64,000 nt of DNA from Thysanoteuthis rhombus (GCA_963457665.1 OY735219.1:15941032-16005031), one strand, 5' to 3'. Positions 10,200 to 21,640 are shown, counted from the stretch's first letter. Notes: generated from the letters alone by a model not told the origin. Made by a program: numbers and translations.

Positions 10200-11100
10200 A
10201 ATTACAAATATGAAAAAAATTGATTATGTGTTTAAAATTTTAAAAAAATTAAAATAATGTTCAATCTTAGATAAGTTATACTATGTATAAGTAAAATGTC
10301 CTCGGATGTTATATTCACCTGAAGGAGATCTGAGAATTGACCAGCTAAAGCATTATGGAAACAAGAACAACAAAGATGAGGGAGAAAAAATGCAGTGCTG
10401 CTAAACAAAACAAAACTATACCAGTTCATTAACATAGCATAAATAGAAATACAAGCTTCATGTATGTAACGTTACCCTACCGGAAATATTTTGGCAGCAA
10501 TCATTTTAAAATATTTAATGTTGTTATTGATCTTCCATAAGATGGAATGGATTAGTACTGTGTATCTCATCTGATGATTCATTCTTGAGCTGGTAAAATA
10601 AAAAGTAGGTGCCAATGTATATTGTGACATGATGATGAATATTGTGTATCTGTATATTCTCATACACTTGGCACATAAACGAAAGTGTACAGTATACAAT
10701 TAATTAGGAAACTGTCTATGATGCTGTGTTTTATCATAATATATTTCAGGAATTTTACATTGAATTTATTAAGAAAAATATTTGAAAAATACTCTATAGC
10801 AAATCGGCACTAAACAGGATAGTGCCATGTGGTATATTACTGTAATTGGGAAATGTTCACTTCTGATAAGGAGTCTTTTTATCATTTGTTGCTCAAACTT
10901 TATTTTTATTTTTTGGGCAGTCTTGTTGAAGGCAAATGACGCTTCCTGATAAATGAAGTTAAATTTTATGAATTCTACAGATGAAGAGATTATATCTGTC
11001 AACAAATTAAGGCATATCAAGATCAACAAAGTAACATTATTGCGCTTCTTTTTTCCCTTAGAAACCATTAACTTTCAGCATTGGTCAAAATAAGTTTTTC
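10200..11100. other. No gene seen
   Basis: AT-rich sequence. Three minus-strand frames of 67-99 residues occur, each Lys/Ile/Phe/Asn-rich as expected of chance frames in such DNA. No repeat family is recognised. Confidence 0.35.
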
Positions 11101-11140
11101 CAGTTTTCAGATGAATCTGGCTGGTTGGCTATATATGTAT

Positions 11141-11510
11141 GTATGCGTCATACATACAGGCTCTACCAGATGGCTGAAAATGTGAACGTATACTCCTTAT
11201 TATGTGTAGAAAAAACAACTTGTTTTTTTCTAAATACCTACCCCTCTTACAAATTTTTTTATTGAGGATACAATTTACCATGTAAGTGTATACCACATTG
11301 GTCCCCTATTTTGTGTGCAGCAGCATTCTCACTTGTTTTTTTTTTTATAATTCTGACTTTTTTAATGATAACTGCCTAACAAAAGACAAGAAAACTTATT
11401 CATTGATCATCTCTTTTGGGAATTTTTCATTGATCACCCCCAACATGGCATACTATCAAAAGACATTAGTTACATGGCAGTTTCTATTGAGTGACTAAGA
11501 ATTACTTGTT
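11141..11510 (+). mobile_element. Module B repeat, copy 2
   Basis: GTATGCGTCATACATACAGG, TATACTCCTTATTATGTGTA, TTGATCACCCCCAACATGGC and GGCAGTTTCTATTGAGTGAC, in family order. It opens a chain B-R-D (11,141-12,172) in one orientation. Confidence 0.75.
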
Positions 11511-11752
11511 TACCTGTGGTTTTATTTTCATTTTTTCAATCAATTAACTTTCTTTTGTTGTCAGACGTTTCCACTCAAGTCTGGTCGTACTGATTGGATA
11601 TTTCATTTTTTGTTCTTTTTATTTATTCCCACTTTCATTTGACAATTTCCTGCCATCCAACTTAAGTGGTTGGAATCAAAGATGATCAACTGAGTGAATC
11701 AAACACTTTTATTAATCAAGTCCATTAACTCTTATATTTATTAAATTCATGA

Positions 11753-11911
11753 TGGGAAATAACTCCAGATTGAAATTTTCCCCCTTTCGACCATTAGGTG
11801 AATTTTTTTCATCATTTTTCTATCCAATTAACCAAAGAGTCCCATTATTTTCAATTCTGTTCATTGACGGGTTCCCCTGTCAATACAAGTGGTCCATGAA
11901 TTTAAGAGTTA
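11753..11911 (+). mobile_element. Module R repeat, copy 2
   Basis: Matches 8229-8375: GGGAAATAACTCCAGATTGA, CATTGACGGGTTCC, CAATACAAGTGGTCC, ATGAATTTAAGAG. Runs directly into module D. Confidence 0.65.
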
Positions 11912-11920
11912 ATATCCGTA

Positions 11921-12172
11921 GCCAGCACTTGTACCAGAACTAATTATCTAAAAACATTATCCGAAATTCTCTAAAAGAAATAGTTCTTTTTTCTGAAATC
12001 ATCTCAAAAATATTCATTTAGATGGTACAAATTTCCAAGGTTGTAGCTCAAATCTTGTCATCAGAAGTGCCCAGAGATGCATATATAGAGACACAAACTA
12101 GCAAAGAGCGAAGAATTTGTGACTCACTTGGCTGATTGGTTGGGCGGCAGTTTGTGGGACTAAAATGATTTT
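11921..12172 (+). mobile_element. Module D repeat, copy 2
   Basis: TTGTACCAGAACTAATTAT, TTAGATGGTACAAATT, CACTTGGCTGATTGGTTGGG and TTTGTGGGACTAAAATGATT. Follows R with about ten bases between; a further B copy begins about 600 bases on. Confidence 0.65.
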
Positions 12173-12357
12173 ATTTTGTACTCTGTTCCAAATATTCTAA
12201 CATTAAGGATTGCAAACAAAAACATAACATTTAAAATCGAGTGATGGTTAGCTAGTGGTTACAAGTGGTACATAAATTTAAGGATTAAGTTATGCCACAA
12301 TAAGATTTAAACAATATTGGGTTATCCAAAAATCTAGTCCATTAACCTAATATATAT

Positions 12358-12655
12358 TTAAGGCTTCTCCAGTGACCCATTGAGAAAAGTCTTTAGTTCT
12401 GTCACATTTGCCAGGTTGCTAGGGGTCTTACTGACGTAGTTGCCATATTTGGCCATAATTTCTCTTTTAAAATACCCACTGGTATTCATAGTGCCCCAGA
12501 ACCCCCAGCTGCATGGTTTCACTTTGCTCAACCCTGATTGAAGCTTCAGTGATCCTGAGCATAAACCTATATGCAACTTTAGTATATATGTACTTCCTCA
12601 AACCTATTTCCATCACTGGTCTGCAGAAACCTCCATCACTTTTGTTTGTCAATCT
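12358..12655 (-). other. Unidentified segment with two overlapping open frames
   Basis: Two frames (12,358-12,576 and 12,467-12,652, minus strand) have fair composition, e.g. GLRKYIYTKVAYRF and TPSNLANVTELKTF. They overlap out of register, so at most one could be real. It sits between modules D and B and may be a piece of the same mobile unit. No family recognised. Confidence 0.2.
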
Positions 12656-12774
12656 TGGTTGAAATTTGTTATGGAAAGAGAGAACTTGATTTATTGATCA
12701 AGCCTCAAATCTGTCTGTATATTGAGAGCATTTTCAGTTACCCATTGCCAGGATTTTTAAGAAATTGTCAACCA

Positions 12775-12940
12775 AAACTCTCACCAAAATTCAAATTATC
12801 AAGTGATCCAACAAAAGGCGAGAGAAGTAACATATTCATTGATCAACCCTATTCCAATTTTTTGATTGATCACCCCCAACATGACATGCTAAAAAGATAT
12901 TGGTCACCTGACGATTTCTATTGTGTGACTCTTTTATGAA
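12775..12940 (+). mobile_element. Module B repeat, 3' half
   Basis: TGATCCAACAAAAGGCGAGA, TTGATCACCCCCAACATGAC and GACGATTTCTATTGTGTGAC match the second half of module B. Confidence 0.65.
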
Positions 12941-13600
12941 TAAGGTCACACTTGCTGGACATGGCAAATTTCATTATCAATACAGTTCTAAACTGACAAC
13001 TTCCTGGTCAATTGCCCATATAAAATATGAGAATATGAGGGGGAGCTGAAGAGTTCTTAGCCCAAAATACTTCTCAAAATCTAAGTATCTCAAGAACCAG
13101 TTATGTGGGCTTGATGTAACTTGGCAACCAATTGAATAGGAATTCACTGCAAATATCTGATCAGACAATCTCTGGTCAGGTTACTTAGTCAGCAGTGAGA
13201 TACCATTGGCCAAGAACTTTTCAGCATCCCATCATATTATCCAAACATGAAGTTGATGCTCTGAATATGCAGATGTTTTGTAATAATAATAAAAATTTCG
13301 CTTCTACAGAAAAAAAATTTGATTGTATTTTGAAAATCAAGAAAACATGCTTTTTCAACTATTTGGGAGCAGAATACAATGAACTCTCATTCTAATGACA
13401 CTATTTAGTAACACGTCTTAAAACAGCACATTTGTTTTTATATTTCCACATAACTATACCCAGAGATTATACCTTTTCCTAAGCAAATTAAAAAGTAAAT
13501 AATTTGCATGCCATATCATTTAATCCATCCATTATGGCAGCAAATTTATTACAACAGCACTTTTCAACTGGAGTCTACTTTTTGTGTGACATGATATCAG

Positions 13601-13800
13601 CAAAATATCTCATCAACCACGTCAAGGCGATCATTACTTTCACTACCTTGATCACCATCAACAAATTGTATTGAATCATTATCCAGTTCACTGCTAGATT
13701 AAGAAGACAAGATAATGAAATTTCCGATAAGATATCTCATCAGCTGCTCCAGGACAATCATTGCTTTCATCATCATTTACAAAACTCAGTCATTGAGTGG
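13601..13800 (+). repeat. Imperfect two-copy duplication, period about 126
   Basis: AAATATCTCATCAACCACGT then CGATCATTACTTTCACTACC (13,601 on) corresponds to AGATATCTCATCAGCTGCTC then CAATCATTGCTTTCATCATC (13,727 on). On the minus strand both copies would encode Asp/Glu-rich peptides (NDDESNDCPG and DGDQGSESND), so a decayed acidic protein repeat is possible, but the frame is interrupted between them. Confidence 0.4.
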
Positions 13801-14097
13801 GTTAACAAAATTATTTGGTTGTTCAGCTCAGGCAAACTTCATCTTTCCAAATAATTCCATGTATCTAAAATCCAACTGTGACAAGTTTCATTTCGATAAG
13901 ACAAGACCTCTAAGATAAAACAGTACACTACTAAAAGAAAGCAGCAATATGATTATCTTTTTTTTTTTTTAGATGAAGTATTGTGGACCATTATTATTAT
14001 TTTTCAACACGTATTTTCTTTCATCTTAATTCTTTTAGTCGTTGAGTAGAGTTGTAATAAAAAGCAACTCAAAAATTGAAATTAAAGAAAATACTAC

Positions 14098-14160
14098 TGT
14101 AGTCCCCTTTTATAACGTGGATGTGGGGGTCCCAAAAAGACAACCATGAACAGAACTGCA
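14098..14160 (+). mobile_element. Possible pogo/Tigger-like transposon end
   Basis: ACTGTAGTCCCCTTTTATAA then GTGGGGGTCCCAAAAAGACA resembles the CAGT...CCCC...CGGATGT...GGTTCC type of terminus of pogo-like elements. No matching opposite end or transposase was found; the assignment is tentative. Confidence 0.25.
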
Positions 14161-14271
14161 AATACTCATAAGTCAATTATGTGTGCCAACATAAGTTCAA
14201 TTGTGAATGAAGTTGTTTTTATTACAAAATCAAAGAAATTATTACTAAACCATCATGTAACTACTAGAGAA

Positions 14272-16020
14272 TTTCCAAATCAAATCATCGAATCTTTGGA
14301 ACATTCTTGACATCAACCTCTCAGATTTTCCCCCCCAAAAAATCACAGGTGCTCCTATATCAAACTTATGGAAAAATTCAAAATATTAGGTCTTAATCTC
14401 CTAATAGTTTTGAAATTAGATATTTCACTCAATTTTATTTATGAAATTAAAAATTTTACTCAATTTAATGCATTTTGTCAAAGAAGCCTTTCTATACAGA
14501 CTCTGACATTTACACCATTTTGACATAGCATATACAGCTTTGAAACTTTGTGACTTAAGCTAAAAAATGTAATCCAATTAGGTGTACTTTTCCTCCTGCA
14601 AAACACTGAAAATAGTCCATAAATGCAAAACATAAAAAAGTGACACCCACTTTGAGAGCTTTTCTCTCAAACAGTATGCAAGATAGAGCACTCAGAGTTT
14701 TGTTTCCTATCATTTGTAACATACTGATTCATGTGTATGCAGTAACCATATTCATTACTGGTATATGAATGTCAGAATGATCTTTCAAATATCCTCAATA
14801 TTGCCTATTTTCATGTCTTCATTTTCATGTCATATGGACTGATAATCAACATTTTCATATTTTTACCTTGTATTCTTATATATCTGAAGATGATCTGAGA
14901 AAATATTCACATTGCTGCTGAGCTTCTGTGTTGATTTATGGTTTTCTAATGCATATAGGTTATACTAAAAAGTTTTCAACTTGAGAAATAAGTTCTGGGC
15001 TTGATCTCAATCCCCAAAATCTGAGAGTCATTTGTCACTGAGTGTTTTTTTTTAGATTACTGAGTGCTAATTTGTAGGATCCTTGCACTTTTAGAAAAAA
15101 CATTTTTAGGTCATTCCCCTTGTGGTCGAATTGAGAACTTTTCAGCATCCCCTCAAATCAAATATTCACAACTGTATCAGTGATATACTGCAAGCAAAAA
15201 CTATTTGTTTGCTGAAATATTTACAAGATATCATCTTCAACATATTTCTACAAATATTCAACATTCTGATGGTTTACATTTACTAGGGATGAACAAAAAT
15301 GTTCAACATGAAATCAACACCTGAAAAAAAAAAGCCTCAAGCTTGCAAAAAAAATAATTTTGTTGTCAGTTTGTTTGAGGAAAGATTATTTTTAAAGAAT
15401 ATTTTTTTCATGATTTATACCCCCAACCCTTTATAACTTTGATGATTTATCTTATCTATACATGAGTGCTTTCATTGATTTTTTTTACACATTTTTTTTT
15501 TTTGCTTCCTCCACTTATATAAAGGCACAGTAAAAACATGAAAGTGTTTGTTATTTGTCCACATGGTCAAATGAGGATATTAAAATAGGCAATTTTGAAG
15601 ATATTCGAAAATTGAGCACTATTCAAACAACCATTCTGACATTACAGTAATTGATATGGTTTCTGCATAAACATGACAATATATTATAAATTATAAGAAA
15701 AATATTATGTGTGTTTTAGCTTGCATACTGTTTGAGTGAGAAACTCTCAAAGTGGGCGTTGTTTTTCTATGTTTTTGATTTGGGGCCATTTTCAGAGCTT
15801 TGTAGGAGGAAAAGAAGAGGAAATGATTGGATGGAAAGGCTCATTTGGCAAATTGAACAAAATTGAATAAAATTTCAAAGATTTTTAATTTCAAAGCTAT
15901 TACAGATACAGACTGAATTTTTGGGATTTCTCCATAAATTTGGTATCGGAGCAGCTGTGATCTTTTCCAGGAGAATCTAAGTAGGTAACTTGAAGAGCTC
16001 TGGCTGATTTGATATGAAAT
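14272..16020. repeat. Large imperfect inverted repeat, arms about 0.5-0.6 kb
   Basis: The left arm (14,272-14,868) and the right arm (15,531-16,020) are reverse complements over most of their length. Paired landmarks, right arm shown reverse-complemented: ATCACAGGTGCTCCTATATC with ATCACAGCTGCTCCGATACC; CCCACTTTGAGAGCTTTTCT with CCCACTTTGAGAGTTTCTCA; TCAAACAGTATGCAAG in both; ATGCAGTAACCATATTCATT with ATGCAGAAACCATATCAATT. The central 660 bases do not pair. No transposase frame lies inside. Either a foldback element or two copies of one repeat facing each other. Confidence 0.7.
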
Positions 16021-16245
16021 GACTATATATGTCAAGAGATTACAAATTGAAGGAATTCAATATTTTAGTCATGTAATGTAAGACTTTCGATGAAATTCTG
16101 TTCTTATTCATGGTTTTCTGGAAGAGTTGACAGTAATATTGGCTAAAATGTTTGGGTCCATGACCCACCCACCTTATTTTGTAAACTGCACAATAAAAAA
16201 CCATACTATATCAAGGGACACTTGTGATCAAAAATTGATGATAAT

Positions 16246-16402
16246 TTCTCCAAAAGTTCTCAATGAATTTCAATTAAATTTTATGAAAGAGTGACCATGG
16301 GGTAAGAAAGAATTGAATGAATTTGGGGGCAAATCCAGAATCTTATTTTCGATTGAGTTAGTGTAAAGCATTGGTAGAGGTATTTGCTCTTTGAATGCTT
16401 TA
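16246..16402 (-). mobile_element. Family A fragment
   Basis: CAAAAGTTCTCAATGAATTT, ATGAAAGAGTGACCATGGGG and GGGGGCAAATCCAGAATC are core landmarks; GCATTGGTAGAGGTATTTGC then TCTTTGAATGCTT is the decayed 5' terminus read in reverse. Confidence 0.6.
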
Positions 16403-16409
16403 TATTTTT

Positions 16410-17040
16410 TTTTTGTATTATACTGAATATCTTTCAATTCTCCCAAACTTTCTTTTTATCCCTTCCAAGAGAAGTTGTATGATTCAGATCATTTCCCAGG
16501 GATGTTGAATATAGCAGTCATTTTTCCAGACAAATCTTTCCTGTGTGGATTTTCACCATTTTTTTCTTACATATTTTCTTCTATTCAATACTTTTTTTTT
16601 TTTTTTTTTACTAGACTTCATTTTTTTTTCAAAATATCGCATTGATATTACCCTTTTTGATGTCAGGTGAAATATTCAAAAAATATAATGGGTGGATTTT
16701 TTTTATAAACATATCAAAAAAACATCTTGGACAATTTCTGCTGAAAAAAATGAAAGCTTCTTATTTACAGCTGGGCTTCTCATTTTTCACTTTCAACCAC
16801 TTTTGATCAGACTATATTTTTGGCAACTTTCCTCTCATTCAACTGAAATCAAAGAAATATATATGCGTATCGACCACATTTACTCAACAACTGGCCATTG
16901 TTTTAAGTTTGCATTCATCAGATATATTTATTAGCTCATAAGGCATTGCAGTGTCAAGTTTGGGAATTGGCAGTGTTCAAGAAATCTAATTAAAAAAAAT
17001 TAACTCCCTTGACTTATACTCTACAAAATCATCAAAATTT
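16410..17040. other. No gene seen; T-rich DNA
   Basis: Long T runs (16,590-16,610, 16,621-16,629) and AT-rich unique-looking sequence. An 80-residue frame at 16,692-16,934 is Phe/Ile/His-rich with no motif. Confidence 0.35.
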
Positions 17041-17060
17041 AGTTATAAAATAATTAAATC

Positions 17061-17180
17061 GGCAACTCTGAGGAGTAGTAACCAAAATACCTCAAAGACG
17101 TTGTTTTGTAAGAAAATTATTTTATTATGCTCCACAAATCATGAAGTTTGGCCTCCTCCAAACATGCACCTTTATAAAAG
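17061..17180 (+). mobile_element. Family M repeat, copy 1
   Basis: GGCAACTCTGAGGAGTAGTA, TACCTCAAAGACGTTG, AAAATTATTTTATTATG and CCAAACATGCACCTTT match 22,012-22,188 and, inverted, 23,576-23,770. Confidence 0.6.
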
Positions 17181-17349
17181 CAGTGGGTACCAAGACTGCA
17201 TATAATTTGCCTTTAACTATAATCAAACAATAACTAAAAATAGAAACAAATCAAGACCAAAACATTATCAGAAATTGCAACAGTTTTATAATCTTTAGGT
17301 TTCATAATGTTTGCTCTAAATTTTCTTTAGAATAAGACAGGTCTGGTTT

Positions 17350-17465
17350 GTCACTCCATGGAAACCATCATGTGACCAATGTCTTTTGGTAACTTGCCAT
17401 GTTGGAAGTGATCAATTAAAAAATCGAAAAAAAGGGGTGATCAATGCGTAGGTTACTTTTCAAAC
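17350..17465 (-). mobile_element. Module B fragment, inverted
   Basis: GGAAACCATCATGTGACCAA, GTCTTTTGGTAACTTGCC, ATGTTGGAAGTGATCAATTA: reverse complement of the 3' half of module B. Confidence 0.6.
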
Positions 17466-17673
17466 CAGCAAATAGACTGAAGAGACCTTTGTTGACAATT
17501 TTGATTAACAGTTTCTAATATTACTTTTTAAAAGTAAATTACAAAAACATAATAAAAATCAAATTTATTAAACAAATGAGTGATCAATATTGAGACATTT
17601 TATGATATGAGGGTGGATCAATAAGTCCATTGCCTGATAAAACATTATTAGCTGAATTTTTCTCTGTTTAATC

Positions 17674-17800
17674 TATGTGATCAATATTCATCACTGAATT
17701 AAATGCATTGATATGGGAGGAAATTATGTTTAGTAAAATAAAGGCTTTTTTCTCTTAGGCTGTGGACTTATTGATGTACCTACGTATATATGCACCATAA
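17674..17800 (+). repeat. Family K repeat, copy 1
   Basis: GTGATCAATATTCATCACTG, AAATGCATTGATATGG, TAGGCTGTGGACTTATTGAT and GTACCTACGTATATAT align with 61,910-62,050 in the same orientation. Confidence 0.5.
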
Positions 17801-17829
17801 GAGTACATTTTTACATAGAGATATAAAAA

Positions 17830-18855
17830 AAAAAAAACTCAGATCACTTAATTATTTTCTGTAACCTCCAACTGTCTTTGCACAACCCTCAAAGAGGGGA
17901 GAGGGTCTCAACTCCTACTTCGAGAAGAACTAGTTTAATGTATTGTTTCCAATGTCAGTAACAGAACCAAATGCAGTTATTAGTTTATGCAATTCAATAT
18001 TACAAACTGAAAAACCACCCTATGGATGGGATTTTTGTGCTAGTTCCTGCAAAGGGCCTAGATAGAGCTTTTGGTCACAATAAGAGATCAACCAGTGATG
18101 GAGCTGTGGGGAGTGCGTGAGGGTACAAAATATTCTTACTTCTCAATTTTCAGGTTTTGTGTATGTTCAATGGAGAAATATCCATATACCTAGTTCCCAA
18201 AATCCATTTCCTTCATTGGATCAAAATTGTACCTTAATTCAAAACCTCGAACCACAATGAACCTGAACAATGACTGAATGTTCTATAAGTATTAAAGTTA
18301 GAAAATAAGATGCAAGTAAATAGTTCTGAATGAGAATTGGATATTAAAATGATAAAGTCCATTATAAAAGGGAGAAGGAAGGCACTGTGAGCAGTAATCA
18401 GGAAATGTTCAGATTCCTATGTGTGTCAATATGCAGTGGAATGCTTCTGGTTCGTGTCAAATCTATGACATCACTGGAAGTTTAGACAAGACGTCTCACC
18501 ATTTCAAATGAACCCACCTGTTAGTATTCCAACCAAACCTGTGGCCATTTTGAATATTGAGACACACATGACCGAATGAATCATAACAAAGATAGTTCAG
18601 ACAAACATAGCAATGTTTAATCACAAATATGAAACAACATAAACAATACATATGTTAGACTGAAAAGAAAAATGTAAAAACATTTATTGGACAATAATAT
18701 TAGCCAGCATAACTAAGTCTTAAAAAGGGTAGCAACAATAGTTGAATTGTTGCCAGCACTAAATAGAGAGAAACAAAATTAGGAAGGGAGCACATGACAT
18801 ATCAAGTCTAATGTCATTGCTTTACCTGTCAACAGAGACTGATAAGTGTTGCCTT
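17830..18855. other. No gene seen
   Basis: Mixed AT-rich DNA without a convincing repeat match or coding frame. Confidence 0.3.
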
Positions 18856-18861
18856 TAATAA

Positions 18862-19210
18862 GTGGTGGTATTAATGGACCAGGCAAGAATATTAAAGGAT
18901 GTGAATCAGATTAGGCATAGAGCAGTTAACACAGTGAATGAGGAATGCAGACAGTATGAGATGCCAGAAAGCTTTTATGGATTCTCAACATCAATAAAGG
19001 TTGTTGACAAGAGATGATACATTGCCCATGGTATCAAAAGGAAATATGCTAGTCACAAATGACCAAGAACTTTGCTGGAGATGGGGGCACTGGTTAAGAA
19101 GGACATGAAGAAGCTAAAAGAAAAGTTGGAAAAGTTATTGGTTCAAAGACCTGGGTATCACGTCAATTCAAGCTGAGCTCAGAAGTGAACACCATGGTTG
19201 CGGAAGTTAG
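18862..19210 (+). pseudogene. Decayed coding-like segment, unknown protein
   Basis: One plus-strand frame keeps protein-like sequence for about 115 codons: MDQARILKDVNQIRHRAVN, NEECRQYEMPESFYGFSTSI, KVVDKR, YIAHGIKRKYASHK, TLLEMGALVKKDMKKLKEKL and LVQRPGYHVNSS. It is broken by a few stops, most of them TGA where CGA is a natural ancestor, which fits CpG decay. The Lys/Glu/Leu-rich part would form a coiled coil or long helix. I do not recognise the family. It could be a processed pseudogene, a dead exon, or a remnant of a transposon protein. Confidence 0.45.
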
Positions 19211-19856
19211 GGCTCTCATAGCTTGTAGCTAAAAGGAAGTGACATCAGTGGACACGGGCCAGTTTTAATATTTTCCTGTTTAGATCTATGTACTTAGTTC
19301 TGTATTTAAATTAGTAGTTTAGCAATATGGAAATAGATGGTTACACTCTGTTTCAGCTACTTAGAGGTCACATACAGATAAACAGAATTAGACTTTTAGT
19401 ATTAGATAGATGGAAACCGGATTATCATTATCAGGGTGATTGCAAACACAAACCCCACACTATTTCCTTATTTAAAGTTTCAAAAACTAACTAGCCAAAA
19501 ACGTACCTCAAGGTCTCAGTAGTTCATAGAGAAAATTTCATGGGGATAGATTGTGTCTGTTCTTGAGTTACAGCATCAAATATACAATGGACATTAGGTG
19601 TATTTTAGTGGGATACTATTATTGTTGTTTCTGTTTTTCATTACCCTCGAATTTTGTCATATTTTTTAGTCTTATCTTTTTAAATCACTATTTTACTTAT
19701 GTTTTTGATTATTGCGAAATCATTATAACAGTCATTAAAATCTCTAAACAATATAAAGCAGGATAAAATATATTCTTTAAAATTCTTATTCTGGTTTCAT
19801 AACCAATTTATGTAGTTATTTTAATCCTGACTGAGACATGAAACCACAATCACACC

Positions 19857-20130
19857 ATGCCATTGATCTTGTCTTGCTCTTTGACTGGTGTTCTGCCTCA
19901 CAATAATCCCATCTCTCCCAGTTCCATCATCCCTGTCCTCCCTCAGGTGGTCTTTGACCCACCTCTCTTCTCATTTCCAGTTGGGCTCCATTTTATGGCA
20001 ACTTTAGATATTCTTTCAATGGGCACCTGTAGGACATGACCCAGAAATTTCTCAACTTCAAGGGACATATTCTTACTGCCTGTCCACCAGTACAGTTCCT
20101 CATCAGAGATTTTGTAAGGCTACTCATGCA
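19857..20130 (-). mobile_element. LINE fragment, C-terminal tail of reverse transcriptase ORF
   Basis: The minus strand reads ISDEELYWWTGSKNMSLEVE then LGHVLQVPIERISKVAIKW, then SPTGNEKRGGSKTT and ELGEMGLL. This is the familiar pattern of the C-terminal region of many animal non-LTR retrotransposons (...W..GHVLRM...RIP..AL.W.P.G.RKRGRP..TWRR...E). At least two stops (after SKTT and after MGLL) and a shortened N-terminus show a dead 5'-truncated copy, as is usual for LINEs. The endonuclease and catalytic palm are not present. Clade not certain; RTE- or CR1-related is possible. Confidence 0.75.
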
Positions 20131-20132
20131 CT

Positions 20133-20178
20133 TTGGTTATGAAAAAGCCGTCTTTCTGTGTGACCTTTTCATAACCAA
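20133..20178. repeat. Perfect 13-bp stem hairpin
   Basis: TTGGTTATGAAAA (20,133-20,145) and TTTTCATAACCAA (20,166-20,178) pair exactly around a 20-nt loop. It lies directly upstream of the LINE tail in LINE orientation. Confidence 0.7.
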
Positions 20179-20599
20179 GGCAAATGTGCGATGGGACACA
20201 ACATTTCCTCTGGCCTATATTGCTTGCTAATTATCAATTATGTACCCCTTCGTGAAAGTGCCACTGTCCAGGCACTATCTTTGCCTCCTGACACTGAGAA
20301 CCTTTGCATAAGATTAGCCTTAAACTGAACCAAGATTTACTGGATTATCTCTCCTGGACTTGCCCAGTTGTCTAGTTTGAGCCAAGTTCATGTTTTTTTT
20401 TGTCAAGTCATTTTTTTTAAAGTTCTGACCCTAACTTGAGATTTTTGTCAGATTATATTTATTTGTTTTTGTTAATAAAAAAAGATCATTTGACTGTGCA
20501 TTATTATGAATATAATTATTTTCATGCATGGAAACTCGGAAGAGTTGGTTAAATTTTTGAATGTATACAGGATTATTTTTTTATACATTTATGTACATA

Positions 20600-21310
20600 C
20601 ATATTTGTCAGAGGAAGCGATTGAATTTTAGAGCAGATCTCTGCACAATTATCTCTCTACATCGTTATATAGTTTTATAGTCACACCACATAATATCACC
20701 AAAGGTTCATGTCCTTCCACGTAATATTTCCAAAATGACATTTTGCGGAAGGATGGACAATGGGATATGGAAGGAGTTATTAAATTTGGAGGTAGATCCA
20801 CGCACACTTAGTTCCCTTGTGTTGTAGTTATATATCCTCCCCAAATAATTACACCAAAAGTTCATGTCTATTCACTCTATATCTCAAGTTTTCGGAGAAT
20901 TCTTATGAAACTTTGCAGAAAGACCTAGTGATCAATTAATGACAAAAGAAGTGATTCAATTTTGAGGCAGATCCATGCACAATTACTTCCCCTGGCATTG
21001 GCGTTGGTAGAAGTATGCGCTCTCTGAGTGCTTTTTAGTTTAATTTTGTGATTGTTTTCAGCACTTGAGGAAATTTACTTGGGTCTTTGGAGATTTCTTA
21101 AAAAACAAAAAAATCAATAGAATTTTATGATGTTGTTTGGATCAGTAATTATGAGAAAAGATATTTGTAAAATTACAATGCTATGGCCAACTAGTTTTTT
21201 GCCAAACAAAATCTGGCTTTCTTGGAGTATAACATGCCTGATAGTCAGACCATAAATGCAGTAGTTCTTTTCTTGTGAGAACATCTAGCAAGAGCGATGT
21301 TGCCAACTTA
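20600..21310 (-). mobile_element. Composite: family A with three cores plus family C tail
   Basis: Reverse-complement of the chain at 5740-6345. From right to left: C tail (GTTGCCAACTTAGGT at 21,300, GTGAGAACATCTAGCAAGAG, TTTCTTGGAGTATAACATGC), link (AAAATCAATAGAATTTTATG), then family A terminus (GCGCTCTCTGAGTGCTTTTT at 21,016-21,035) and three core units down to about 20,620 marked by repeated TCCA(C/T)GCACA(A/C)TTA and AAAGTTCATGTC. Two independent copies sharing the whole chain show that C tail and A are one element. Confidence 0.7.
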
Positions 21311-21329
21311 GGTATATATATGTTATATA

Positions 21330-21418
21330 TAAGTATATATAGATGGGATAACGGATAGTCTATAGCCACACTGAAGAGTTGTAATACAACAAAACAGCTG
21401 TCTGTGGATGACACAATA

Positions 21419-21440
<22 letters not shown>
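21330..21440 (+). mobile_element. tRNA-SINE 3' part ending in (TA)n
   Basis: GATGGGATAACGGATAGTCT, ATAGCCA and AACAGCTGTCTGTGGATGAC then ACAATAATATATA match the inverted copy at 48,120-48,300, which keeps a tRNA-like head. Here the head is missing and an extra 22 or so bases separate ATAGCCA from AAACAGC. The 3' end opens directly into a long (TA)n run, as in the other copy. Confidence 0.6.
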
Positions 21441-21456
<16 letters not shown>

Positions 21457-21546
21457 ATATATACATATACATATGCATAGATATATATGTACACACATAT
21501 TTACAAATGATGGCCACTTCAATGTATATATATATTCTAAAAAAAC

Positions 21547-21585
<39 letters not shown>

Positions 21586-21640
21586 ATATCTATATATATA
21601 TGTATATATATATACGTATACATGTGTTAAGAAATGGATA
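21419..21640. repeat. (TA)n/(GT)n microsatellite cluster
   Basis: (AT)n at 21,419-21,441, (GT)n to 21,455, and a second (TA)n block at 21,554-21,616. The overlapping Tyr/Ile/Cys/Val frames on both strands are translations of these runs, not genes. Confidence 0.9.
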
